Part shown: piece after piece, positions 25,499 through 34,100 of the stretch
How the letters are laid out: each line of letters opens with the position of its first letter
How positions within the stretch are numbered: position 1 is the stretch's first letter
Assembly: GCA_007125075.1 (NCBI GenBank)
Contig: SLDX01000001.1
Location: 80,539 to 118,234, forward strand
Reading direction: 5' to 3'
DNA from: Desulfonatronospira sp.
GTDB taxonomy: Bacteria; Desulfobacterota; Desulfovibrionia; Desulfovibrionales; Desulfonatronovibrionaceae
Length of the DNA stretch: 37,696 bases
The notes under the pieces: model-generated
What the model was told of the DNA's origin: nothing
The model's input: only the letters and a program-made list of their open reading frames with translations
Database searches by the model: none
Made by a program: the position numbers and the translations under genes

Positions 25499-27024
25499 CA
25501 GCCGGTACCAACCTCCGGACGAAGCAGAGGAAAGAGGATCACTTCACGAATGGAAGGGGAGTCGGTAAAGAGCATGACCAGCCGGTCAATCCCTATGCCT
25601 TCACCTGCTGCCGGAGGCATCCCGTATTCAAGAGCCCGGATATAGTCCTCATCCATATGGTGTGCTTCCGCATCTCCGCCTTCTTTTTCCAAAACCTGTT
25701 CCTGAAAACGTTTTTTTTGATCCACGGGGTCGTTCAACTCAGAAAAAGAGTTGGCGATCTCCCTGCCGGCAATAAACAGTTCAAAGCGGTCCGTTATGGT
25801 GGGATCTTCATCATTGCGCCTGGACAAAGGGGAAATATCCGTAGGGTAGTGATAAATAAAGTGTGGCTGAACCAATTGGGGTTCAACCAGCAGATCGAAC
25901 AGCTTGGCCTGGATTTTTGCCAGTTTTTCTCCAGGGACCACGTTTTCCCCAAGCTTAAGCACAAGAGCTCTGGCCCGCTCTGGGTCCTGGTAATCCCGGG
26001 GAACCAGCCCTCCGATCTTTTCCAGAGCGCGGTAGAAAGAAAGTTTTGTCCAGGGAGGTGTAAGGTCTATGCTTTGCCCCTGGTAAGTTATCTGAGTGCT
26101 GTTGAAGATCTTTCGGGCAAGAGAAGCAAGCATCTCTTCGGTGAAGCGCATAAGATCATGAAAATCCACATAGGCCCAGTAGAATTCGAGCATGGTGAAT
26201 TCCGGATTGTGCTGGGTGGAAATGCCTTCATTGCGGAAATTGCGATTTATTTCGTACACTCGTTCAAAGCCGCCGACCAGAAGTCTTTTGAGGTAGAGTT
26301 CAGGTGCCACCCGGAGAAAAAGCTGCATGTCCAGGGCATTGTGATGGGTTTTAAATGGTCTGGCCGTGGCTCCGCCGGGAATGACCTGCATCATTGGGGT
26401 TTCAACTTCTATAAAGCCCTTGGAGTCCAGAAATTCGCGGATGAAAGCGACAATTTTGGTCCTGGTCAGAAAGATCTGCCTGGAAGAGGGATTGACTATC
26501 AGATCGACATATCTCTGACGATATCTCAGTTCTACATCCTTCAGGCCATGATATTTTTCAGGCAGAGGGCGCATGGACTTGGTCAAAAGCCTTATCCTTT
26601 CCGCTCTGATGGTCAGCTCGTCGGTTCTCGTCCTGAACAGTTCGCCTTCAACGCCGATTATGTCTCCGATGTCAAATTTTTTGAATGCCTGATATTCATA
26701 CTGACCCAGAACATCTCTCTGGACAAAGATCTGGATCCTTGCGCTCTGGTCCTGAATGTGAGCGAAGGTTACTTTGCCGAAAGAACGAAGGCCCATTATT
26801 CTGCCCGCAACCTTGTTTCTCCTGGGCTCAGCTTCCAGTTCAGCGGCATTCATCCTGCCCGCCTCCTGAAGAATGCCGGCAATATCTATGTCCTTGCGAA
26901 AGGTGTTCGGAAAAAGCTCGATGTTCTGCGCTGCGAGTAAGTCTGCTTTTTTGCGCCGATGCTGCAGAATCCTGCTTTCGCTTTGTTCGTCTGTCTTGGC
27001 TGAATTCAGATTCAAATTTTTCAT
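25498..27024 (-). CDS. lysS: Lysyl-tRNA synthetase, class II
   Basis: 508 aa, normal for bacterial LysRS. An OB-fold anticodon-binding domain (about 55-165: KVAGRIMGLRSFGKVTFAHIQD) precedes the class II core with motif 1 (FLDSKGFIEVETPMMQ), motif 2 (FERVYEINRNFRNEGISTQHNPEFTMLEFYWAY) and motif 3 (GIGIDRLVMLF). It is the first gene of the lol-bam-lpx operon, a common arrangement in these bacteria. No clear Shine-Dalgarno sequence precedes ATG 27024; a possible promoter lies just upstream, which would leave a very short leader. The TGA shares its last base with the lolC start. Confidence 0.97.
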   Translation of the reverse strand: MKNLNLNSAKTDEQSESRILQHRRKKADLLAAQNIELFPNTFRKDIDIAGILQEAGRMNAAELEAEPRRNKVAGRIMGLRSFGKVTFAHIQDQSARIQIFVQRDVLGQYEYQAFKKFDIGDIIGVEGELFRTRTDELTIRAERIRLLTKSMRPLPEKYHGLKDVELRYRQRYVDLIVNPSSRQIFLTRTKIVAFIREFLDSKGFIEVETPMMQVIPGGATARPFKTHHNALDMQLFLRVAPELYLKRLLVGGFERVYEINRNFRNEGISTQHNPEFTMLEFYWAYVDFHDLMRFTEEMLASLARKIFNSTQITYQGQSIDLTPPWTKLSFYRALEKIGGLVPRDYQDPERARALVLKLGENVVPGEKLAKIQAKLFDLLVEPQLVQPHFIYHYPTDISPLSRRNDEDPTITDRFELFIAGREIANSFSELNDPVDQKKRFQEQVLEKEGGDAEAHHMDEDYIRALEYGMPPAAGEGIGIDRLVMLFTDSPSIREVILFPLLRPEVGTG

Positions 27025-27036
27025 AATGTTACAGAT

Positions 27037-27065
27037 ACTTTACGGCTTGTCCAGGCTGGGATCAA
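27037..27065 (-). promoter_or_regulatory. Weak candidate promoter of the lysS-lol-bam-lpx operon
   Basis: Minus strand: TTGATC, 17-bp spacer, TAAAGT (about four of six consensus bases each). The start would be near 27030, only about 6 nt before the lysS ATG, which fits the lack of a ribosome site there but is otherwise unsupported. Confidence 0.25.
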
Positions 27066-27384
27066 GCCCTAATGCTCTTTAGCTGAAGATCTTTTAATAA
27101 ACAAGTCCACAAGCTTATTTTAAATTCAGATTACCGTCAAGAAAGCTTGATCTGAACAGGATTAATTAGTGGATGAGATTTTGTTTTCTGATAATGATCA
27201 TGTGAATAAATATAAAGCATAATTAATATTTTATCGCAGCATAACCTATTTAGCTGTGTTTAGTACTGAGGACAGCAGACGCAGTATCGTCTGAACCGCT
27301 GACTTCAACAATCTATTGATCAGGTATGAATTGTCCCAAAACTAAAACATGGCATAAATTTATCAGTTCATGCCTTTAAACTGC

Positions 27385-27412
27385 TTGACAACTGCTGATA
27401 TTATGCTATAAG
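27385..27412 (+). promoter_or_regulatory. Strong sigma70-type promoter of proVWX
   Basis: TTGACA (perfect -35), 16-bp spacer, TATAAG, with an extended -10 TGC directly in front. The predicted start is near 27419, about 52 nt before the chosen proV ATG. Confidence 0.7.
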
Positions 27413-27470
27413 AATTATTACTATTAATATGCTCCACCGAGTGTTTACTTTTTACCAGCAGGTTGCATTA

Positions 27471-28661
27471 ATGGAAAAGATAGTTTTAAAAAATGTGGTC
27501 AAAATTTTTGGCGACTCTCCAAAAAAAGCATTACACATGCTCAATGAAGGGGCTTCAATATCCGAAATTTCGAAAAAGACCGGTAATGTAGTCGGCGTGG
27601 CCAATGTTTCCTTTTCAGTCAATGAAGGTGAAATAGTTGTGGTCATGGGCCTTTCCGGAAGCGGAAAATCCACCCTGGTCCGGTGCATTAACCGTCTTTT
27701 TGAGCCCACTTCCGGGGGCATCTACGTGGACGGGCAGGACGTATGTGCCTTGGGTCCCAAGGAATTGCGCGAGTTCAGAAGAAGCAAGTTCGGCATGGTC
27801 TTTCAGCATTTCGCCCTTTTTCCGCACCGCAAAGTTGTGGATAATGTGGAATTCGGCCTGGAGATACAGGGAGTTGACAAGAACCAGAGAAGGGAAAAGG
27901 CTGAGAAATCCCTGGAAATGGTCGGCCTTAAGGGCTGGGGGGAAAAATATCCCGAGGAGCTTTCCGGAGGCATGCAGCAGAGAGTAGGACTGGCCAGGGC
28001 TCTGGCTCTTGATCCGGATATCCTGCTCATGGATGAAGCCTTCAGTGCCCTTGATCCGCTCATTCGCAGAGATATGCAGGATGAATTGATCAATCTGCAG
28101 CACACCATGCAAAAAACCATCGTCTTCATCAGTCATGATCTGGATGAAGCCCTTAAGCTGGGCGACCGTCTGGTCATCCTCAAGGACGGGGCAGTGGAGC
28201 AGATCGGCACTTCCGAGGAAATTCTGACCAAACCGGCCACTGAATATGTGCGCAAGTTTGTGGAAGAGGTGGATATCACCAAGGTCCTCACTGCTGAAAC
28301 CATCATGAAGAAAAGCGAGGATGTGGCTTATCTGGGTTCGGACGGACCAAAGACCGCTCTTCGCAAAATGAAAAAAAACGCTATATCCTCCCTGTTTGTA
28401 GTCAACAAAGACCACACTGTGGCGGGAATCGTATTTGTTGACGACGTCCGCAGGCTCGCGGATCAGGGAGAAACCGACCTTGAAAAGGCAATGCGCAAGG
28501 ACATAAAAACTGTGTCCGCGGATACTCCCGCACATGAACTTTTTCCCATTATGCAGGATATTTCTTATCCGGTTGCGGTGGTCAATGAACAGAACAAGCT
28601 CAAGGGAGTCATCGTCAAAGGCCTGCTTTTTTCCGCCATTGCCGAACGAGGAGGTGAATAA
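27471..28661 (+). CDS. proV: Glycine betaine/proline ABC importer, ATPase with CBS domains
   Basis: 396 aa from ATG 27471 (MEKIVLKNVVKIFG); the track start at 27429 lies only about 10 nt after the predicted transcript start and adds a non-conserved leader. Motifs: the ProV/OpuAA pre-Walker segment SPKKALHMLNEGAS, Walker A MGLSGSGKST, Q-loop FQHFALFPHRKV, signature LSGGMQQRVGLARA, Walker B ILLMDEAFSALD and switch His VFISHDLDEA. Two CBS repeats end the protein (about 275-390: KTALRKMKKNAISSLFVVNKD, HELFPIMQDISYPVAVVN), which in OpuA sense ionic strength. It energises uptake of osmoprotectants, so the operon should respond to salt. The stop overlaps the proW start as TAATG. Confidence 0.96.
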   Translation: MEKIVLKNVVKIFGDSPKKALHMLNEGASISEISKKTGNVVGVANVSFSVNEGEIVVVMGLSGSGKSTLVRCINRLFEPTSGGIYVDGQDVCALGPKELREFRRSKFGMVFQHFALFPHRKVVDNVEFGLEIQGVDKNQRREKAEKSLEMVGLKGWGEKYPEELSGGMQQRVGLARALALDPDILLMDEAFSALDPLIRRDMQDELINLQHTMQKTIVFISHDLDEALKLGDRLVILKDGAVEQIGTSEEILTKPATEYVRKFVEEVDITKVLTAETIMKKSEDVAYLGSDGPKTALRKMKKNAISSLFVVNKDHTVAGIVFVDDVRRLADQGETDLEKAMRKDIKTVSADTPAHELFPIMQDISYPVAVVNEQNKLKGVIVKGLLFSAIAERGGE

Positions 28662-29497
28662 TGAACTTAGATCTGCCAAGAGTTCCTATCGGACCGGCCG
28701 TCGAGGCTACCATAGACTTTCTGGTGGAGCATCTGGCCTTTGCCACCAGGGCCTTTTCTGCAGTGGCTGACCAGGGCCTGCGCTTTATGGAATCCTCGAT
28801 GATGGCAGTACATCCTGTTATTGTGGTTGTCGCGGCCACGATCCTGGTCTTTTTATTGACCAGGAAGCGGGGAGTAACCGTCTTTACTTTCCTGGGACTG
28901 GGCCTTATCTGGAATATAGGTCTGTGGTCGGCTGCGGTAACCACCTTGAGTCTGGTCGTGGTGGCCACGCTTATTGCCATAATCATCGGCATTCCACTGG
29001 GAATCATATCTGCCATAAGCGATACAGTTTATAGAATTGTCCGGCCTGTACTCGATTTTATGCAGACACTGCCCGCATTTGTATATCTGATACCGGCTAT
29101 TCCCTTTTTTGGCCTGGGACGGGTGGCGGCCATATTCGCCACAGTCATTTTTTCCATGCCTCCGGCGATCAGGTTTACCAATCTGGGCATCCGTCAGGTC
29201 CCTAAAGAGCTTACTGAGTGCGCTGACGCGTTCGGGGCGGACAGGTGGCAAAAGCTGATCAAGATCCAGCTGCCTCTGGCCAAGACCACTATTATGGGCG
29301 GAGTGAATCAGACGGTCATGCTCGCCCTGTCCATGGTGGTTATCGCCGCCATGATCGGTGCCGGAGGCCTGGGCGGCGAGGTCTGGCGGGCTATTCAGAG
29401 ACTGCAGCCAGGAGCAGGATTTGAGGCCGGTATCGGCATTGTTATTCTGGCCATAATACTGGACCGGGTTTTACACCAGCTGGCCACCAAGGATTAA
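28661..29497 (+). CDS. proW: Glycine betaine/proline ABC importer, permease
   Basis: 278 aa. ATG 28661 shares a base with the proV stop and follows an excellent GGAGGTGA site. An N-terminal amphipathic part (PRVPIGPAVEATIDFLVEH) precedes about six transmembrane helices (IVVVAATILVFLLTRK, VTTLSLVVVATLIAIIIGIPLG, FVYLIPAIPFFGLGRVAAIFATVIFSMPPAIRF and others). The EAA loop that contacts ProV is CADAFGADRWQKLIKIQLPLA. It is the membrane channel of the betaine importer and belongs with proV and proX. Confidence 0.95.
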   Translation: MNLDLPRVPIGPAVEATIDFLVEHLAFATRAFSAVADQGLRFMESSMMAVHPVIVVVAATILVFLLTRKRGVTVFTFLGLGLIWNIGLWSAAVTTLSLVVVATLIAIIIGIPLGIISAISDTVYRIVRPVLDFMQTLPAFVYLIPAIPFFGLGRVAAIFATVIFSMPPAIRFTNLGIRQVPKELTECADAFGADRWQKLIKIQLPLAKTTIMGGVNQTVMLALSMVVIAAMIGAGGLGGEVWRAIQRLQPGAGFEAGIGIVILAIILDRVLHQLATKD

Positions 29498-29606
29498 CTC
29501 ATAATAAATATTTCCCGGCAAGAGGCTGATATGGACCGTCTTAACAACTTGACGTAATTTCCTGGAAATCCTGAAACCTATAAAAATAGAATGTAGGAGG
29601 TACACC

Positions 29607-30458
29607 ATGTTTAAAAAAGGTTTAGCGGTTTTAGCAGTGCTGGTCATGCTGATGGGCTTTACTTCTTCTCCGGCGGGCGCCCAGGGCAGGCTGACCCTTG
29701 CTTATGTTGAATGGGACTGTGCTGTAGCCAGCACAAACGTGGCCCAAGCGGTTCTGCAGGAAAAGCTGGGCTATAATGTCGAAACCCTGTCCGTCAGCGC
29801 AGCTGCAATGTGGCAGGGAATCGCAACCGGCGATGTTGACGCCATGGTTACCGCCTGGCTGCCTGTTACGCATGCCGACTACTGGGATGCGACAGAAGGC
29901 CGGGTGGAAGATCTGGGAGTCCTGGCCGAAGGTGCCAGAATCGGGTTGGTGGTTCCGGAATATGTGACCATCGACAGCATTGAAGAGCTAAATGACTATG
30001 CAGACCGGTTCAGAGGCAGGATTACCGGCATTGATCCGGGCGCAGGAATCATGTCCAGAACAGAAGAGGCCATGGAAGAATACAACCTGACCAACATGGA
30101 ACTGCTGGAAGGCAGTGACGCCACCATGGCCGCCGCTTTGCGCGAAGCTGTCCGCGCTGAAGACTGGATCGTTGTAACCGGATGGTCTCCGCACTGGAAG
30201 TTCGGCCGCTGGGATCTTAAATATCTTGAGGACCCCAAAAAAGTATATGGCGAAGAAGAGTACATCGGCAAGATCGGACGTCACGGATTGGAAGAAGATG
30301 CCCCTGAAGCCTACAATTTTCTGAAAAACTTTGCCTGGAGCCAGGAAGATATGGCTACAGTGATGGATTGGAACCAGGAACATCCTGACAGGTACGCCAA
30401 CGCTGTTCGTTTCATCGAGGAAAATCCTGATCTGGTGGAAAAATGGCTGGAAAACTAA
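29607..30458 (+). CDS. proX: Glycine betaine-binding periplasmic protein (OpuAC family)
   Basis: 283 aa; ATG 29607 has a TAGGAGGTACACC site. The signal peptide ends near SSPAGAQG with no lipobox, so it should be free in the periplasm. The mature protein starts RLTLAYVEWDCAVAS and has the tryptophan-rich ligand pocket of this family: VEWD, MWQGIATGDVDAMVTAWLP with HADYW, and VVTGWSPHWKFGRWDLKYL. These aromatic residues form cation-pi contacts with trimethylammonium groups. It lies 109 bp after proW, a gap with the small palindrome TTTCCTGGAAA but no clear terminator, so it is probably in the same transcript. Choline or proline betaine are possible ligands. Confidence 0.95.
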   Translation: MFKKGLAVLAVLVMLMGFTSSPAGAQGRLTLAYVEWDCAVASTNVAQAVLQEKLGYNVETLSVSAAAMWQGIATGDVDAMVTAWLPVTHADYWDATEGRVEDLGVLAEGARIGLVVPEYVTIDSIEELNDYADRFRGRITGIDPGAGIMSRTEEAMEEYNLTNMELLEGSDATMAAALREAVRAEDWIVVTGWSPHWKFGRWDLKYLEDPKKVYGEEEYIGKIGRHGLEEDAPEAYNFLKNFAWSQEDMATVMDWNQEHPDRYANAVRFIEENPDLVEKWLEN

Positions 30459-30465
30459 AAAAATG

Positions 30466-30494
30466 TTGACTTAATAATCCTGCTGGATTATAAG
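30466..30494 (+). promoter_or_regulatory. Near-consensus sigma70 promoter upstream of the tRNA-Asn locus
   Basis: TTGACT, exactly 17 bp, TATAAG (five of six consensus bases in each box). It starts 8 bp after the proX stop, and the predicted start near 30501 falls at the base of the downstream hairpin. Likely the promoter of the tRNA locus, or of a very short hairpin RNA. Confidence 0.55.
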
Positions 30495-30496
30495 CT

Positions 30497-30535
30497 AAAT
30501 CCTTGCGGAGCTGAACAGGTTCCGCAAGGATTTTT
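30497..30535 (+). terminator. Intrinsic terminator of proVWX
   Basis: AAATCCTTGCGGA and TCCGCAAGGATTTTT form a stem of about 12 base pairs around an 11-nt loop, ending in a T-run. It is a strong terminator for transcripts from proX. Confidence 0.85.
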
Positions 30536-30541
30536 AATTAT

Positions 30542-30635
30542 GCCGGTAGCTCAACCACGCCTTTGGCGTGGAGAGCGGGTGGCTGTTAATCAAGCTTTGA
30601 GCGTGATTGGCGGTTAAAAACCCAAAGGGGATTTT
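30542..30635 (+). pseudogene. Degenerate tRNA-Asn-derived element interrupted by hairpins
   Basis: Three blocks match the intact tRNA-Asn downstream, in order: CCGGTAGCTCAA (30543-30554), AGAGCGGGTGGCTGTTAA (30572-30589, includes the GTT anticodon) and TGGCGGTT (30608-30615). Between and after them are inverted repeats not found in the tRNA: CCACGCC-TTT-GGCGTGG (30555-30571, perfect, in place of the D-loop), AATCA-A-GCT-TTG-AGC-G-TGATT (30588-30608, one mismatch) and a purine/pyrimidine repeat around CCC-AAA-GGG (30621-30629) flanked by AAAA/TTTT. D-stem strands GCTC/GAGC are retained, but the 3' half of the anticodon stem, the T-stem 3' strand, the acceptor 3' strand and CCA are lost. It cannot be a normal tRNA. 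Confidence 0.75.
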
Positions 30636-30657
30636 AAGCCGAATAAGTATTTAATGT

Positions 30658-30733
30658 TCCCCGGTAGCTCAATCGGCAGAGCGGGTGGCTGTTAACCACT
30701 AGGCTGGCGGTTCAAGTCCGTCCCGGGGAGCCA
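30658..30733 (+). tRNA. tRNA-Asn (anticodon GTT)
   Basis: 76 nt including an encoded CCA. Acceptor stem TCCCCGG/CCGGGGA with discriminator G; D-stem GCTC/GAGC; anticodon stem GGTGG/CCACT with loop CTGTTAA and anticodon GTT at 30691-30693; T-stem GGCGG/CCGTC with loop TTCAAGT. All stems pair apart from G-T wobbles. It follows the degenerate copy and precedes a terminator. Confidence 0.97.
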
Positions 30734-30740
30734 AATTTCC

Positions 30741-30765
30741 AAGGCCACTTCAGGTGGCCTTTTTT
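30741..30765 (+). terminator. Intrinsic terminator after tRNA-Asn
   Basis: AAGGCCAC-TTCAG-GTGGCCTT followed by TTTT: a perfect 8-bp stem with a T-run, 7 nt after the tRNA. Confidence 0.9.
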
Positions 30766-31193
30766 ATGAGCATGCCTTATCATGGTTTTGCTTTTCACTT
30801 CTCCTGATAAAAAGCTAATTTCCTTCAATGCCCTAGTGTTTAGATTCCTGAAAACAAACTCAGAATCCTTTCTTAGAGCCTTCTTGATAAAAATGATCTA
30901 AAATCTGCCAAGTTATCGGCAGCGGTCTTCTGCTGCCTTTTGCATGGATTTTTACATACTCTCAGCGCTGTACAGCAGCGAAAGTTTCTTCCCTTAAGAG
31001 TTGCGTAAAAACAAGCAGCTTATAAACCGAATCAAGCCCTTTTTTATGGCCAGGACAAAATATATGCTTATTTAAAATGTATAAACGCGGGCTTAATCGT
31101 TGCCATGATTGAGCTTTTTTAGCGACAGCTGAGCAATGCAGCACAGTATTGAGAAATTTATCAGGTGCTTTGTGGAAGAAAAAAGGGGCTTAA
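30766..31193. other. 428-bp intergenic region before the activase gene
   Basis: No convincing gene; the 60-aa minus ORF at 30962-31144 has no ribosome site or recognisable composition. Visible elements are a short hairpin GGCAGC-n8-GCTGCC followed by TTTT (30918-30941), a widely spaced inverted pair AAGCCC/GGGCTT (31034-31094) and several T-runs. The activase promoter must be here but no clear sigma70 pair is seen. Confidence 0.5.
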
Positions 31194-34100
31194 ATGAAGA
31201 TGGACAGAAGAAGTTTTACACTCTCTGATCTGATTTTAGGGATAGATGCGGGTTCTGTCTCTGTGGGTATGGTTGTTTTGAATCAAGACAGGGAAGTGCT
31301 GCAGAGCCTTTATGAATTTCATCACGGGGATATTTCGAAGACGGCTGCCAGGATGCTGGATGCCATCGATCTGCAAAACGTAACTTCAATTGCATCCACT
31401 GATCAGACTCCAAAATATATTTATGCGGACTATCGCTGCGACGACCAAGTGGCGGTCATTGCCGCAGCTAAGTATTTACATCCTCGCACAGGCTCTGTTC
31501 TGCATGTGGGAGGTGAAAAATTTTTCATGCTCTTTTTCAATGAGCAAGGGGAATATTCAGGCCTTAAAACCAATACCTCCTGTGCCGCCGGAACAGGAGG
31601 GTTTCTGGATCAGCAGGCTGGCAGACTGAATCTTTCTGGAATTCAGGAGCTTGCAGAAATTGCCGCTTCAAACACCCAAAGTCTTCCCGGAATCGCTTCA
31701 AGATGCTCTGTATTTGCCAAGACTGATCTGATTCACGCGCAACAGGAAGGCTACAGTCTCTCAGCAATCTGCGATGGCTTATGTCACGGTCTGGCTGCAA
31801 ATATTGCTAACACCCTGTTTAAAAATGAACAACCGCACGCTCCTGTGATTTTCTGCGGCGGAGTGGCAAGAAATCAGGCGGTTGTCCGACATATCAGTTC
31901 AATGCTGGGTTCTGCTCCATTTGTGGATGATATGGCCCATCTTTACGGAGCTTTTGGAGCCGCCTGCAGAATGCTCGACGACGCAGCGCGGATTAAACCG
32001 CGGACAGCTGTTTCAGATGTTATTGGACAGGTGGAAATTAAAAAAGAGACCGGCCATCCCCCTCTTGAGCTTTCCCTTTCATCCTACCCGGATTTTGATT
32101 CTTGCGAATCCTTTGAATACCATGCCCAACACGGGCCGTTTGCGGATAAAGTAGAGGTGGATATTTACACACGCCTGAATCAGAACGGGAAGTACTCTGT
32201 GTACCTTGGTCTGGACATAGGTTCAACCAGTACCAAGGCAGTTTTGTTGACCCCTGAAAAACAGGTTCTGGCCGGATTTTATACCAGAACAGCAGGAAGG
32301 CCTGTAGAAGCTATGTGCAGCCTGCTTGAAGCCGTTGATGCACTGGCGAATAATCGAGGCGTCTTTCTTGAAGTGCTGGGCATGGGTACAACCGGTTCCG
32401 GAAGAAAATTCGTCGGACGTCTGGCTGGAGCTGATCTGATTCTGGACGAGATTACCGCTCATGCCAGGGCTGCGGTTGAGCTTCATCCTGACGTGGACAC
32501 GATCATCGAGATCGGAGGACAGGATTCCAAGTTCACCACCCTGAACAAGGGTAGAGTGACTTTCTCGATCATGAACAATGTCTGTGCAGCCGGGACGGGC
32601 AGTTTTATTGAAGAACAGGCAGAACGCCTGGAAGTTGAGCCCAACGCTTACGCCGGGAAAACAATAGGTGTGGCCTCGCCAATTGCCAGCGACAGATGCA
32701 CTGTGTTCATGGAGAGGGATATAAATTACTATTTGAGCTGCGGCTATTCTGTAAGCGAAGTTCTTGCAGCTGCTCTGCACTCGGTTAGTGAAAATTACCT
32801 GAACAAGGTGGCTGTAGAAAACAGCATAGGAGATGTGGTCTGCTTTCAAGGTGCGACTGCCAAAAACCGGGCACTGGTGGCAGCCTTTGAGCATCGACTT
32901 AACCGGCCCATTCATGTTTCAGCCTTCTGTCATCTGACCGGAGCGCTTGGAGTTGCCCTGATTCTGCGCGAGGAAAATATTAACGGGTCAAGTTTTCGGG
33001 GCATGAAGCTGTATAAGGAAGAAATTCCGGTTCGTTCCGAAACCTGTGATATCTGCACCAATCACTGCAAGATCACTGTTGCCGACATGCATGACGGCCC
33101 CGTGGCCTTCGGATTTTTGTGCGGCCGTGATTACCGGACAAGGCATTTTGTGGACAATAATAGAGCAGGATTTGATCTGATTCGAACCCATAAAAAAATA
33201 TTTCCCCATAAAAACCGGATCCCGGACAGTTCCAGCGCAATAGTCGGAATTCCATCAGCCCTGTATCTTCGTGAGGATATATCCATGTGGGTGGATTTTT
33301 TCAATCAGCTGGGCATCAGGACCATAACCGGAGAAGATGCAGGCAGGGCAGTACTCCAGACCGGAAAAAAAAGGGCTGGTGCGGAATTTTGTTCTCCCAT
33401 AGCCGCCATGCTCGGTCAGGCGGCACTGCTGGCCGAAAAATGTGACTTTATATTCCTGCCTCATTATCTGGACAATCAGGAAGGAAAAACCGACGCCAGA
33501 CGCCAGTACTGCTATTATTCTCAGTATATTCCTTCCATGGTTGCCGGCATGGACGATCGCATCAAAGAAAAGCTGGTCTCTCCAATGATGAAATACCTTT
33601 ATTCCAGCCTGCACCAGCGCCTGGAGATATACAGAACAGCCAGCAAAATTAACAGCAGCCTGAATGTGGTGGAAATAATCAGAGCCTTCGAAAAAGCAAA
33701 AGCCAACCTGCATAAGGGGCAAAAGAAATGGCGGGAGACATTTGAACGCGAGCATGCTCGTGGAGGAGGCATCAGCGTGATGCTTCTGGGTCGGCCATAT
33801 ACAGTCCTTTCACCGGCCATGAATAAAAACATTCCTGCAATATTTGCAGCCCTGGGGATAAAGACCTTTTTTCAGGACATGCTCAACCTGGAAAAAGAAG
33901 ATGAGTTTTCAATCAAGCCTTTTCTTGATGAGCTGCACTGGAACTATGCCGCTGATAGCATAAAGGCCGCGGAAATAGTTTCCAGAACCCCGGGGATCTA
34001 TCCTGTGCTTATGACCTCATTCAACTGCTCACCGGATTCTTTTATCCGGGAAGCTTTCCAAAAATTGATGGAAGGCTCGGACAAGCCCTATCTGATACTG

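Larger units (their letters stand above)
27025..27428. other. 404-bp divergent intergenic region with inverted repeats
   Basis: No gene seen. It is AT-rich (27160-27260 especially). Two inverted repeats stand out: TTCAGA (27125-27130) with TCTGAA (27151-27156) enclosing TCAAG-AAAG-CTTGA (27137-27150), and CAGACG-CAGTAT-CGTCTG (27276-27293). Neither is followed by a T-tract. The region also holds the proV promoter and a weak candidate lysS promoter. Confidence 0.6.

Noticed and set aside
25657-26940. 427-aa plus-strand ORF
   Set aside because: It is the antisense shadow of lysS, with low-complexity composition, no ribosome site and no recognisable domain.
27025-27200. Possible T-box or other tRNA-sensing leader for lysS
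   Set aside because: No T-box consensus or antiterminator/terminator pair; the predicted leader is very short.
27615-28679. 354-aa minus-strand ORF opposite proV
   Set aside because: Shadow of proV; proV has all ABC ATPase motifs on the other strand.
30542-30733. Phage or integrative element attachment-site pair at tRNA-Asn
   Set aside because: att duplications copy the tRNA 3' end; here the 5' and anticodon parts are copied, and no integrase gene is in the window.
30962-31144. 60-aa minus-strand ORF in the gap before the activase
   Set aside because: No ribosome site, no domain, and low support; kept only as intergenic sequence.
32223-32915. 230-aa minus-strand ORF within the activase gene
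   Set aside because: Antisense frame of a confidently identified gene, with no motif of its own.
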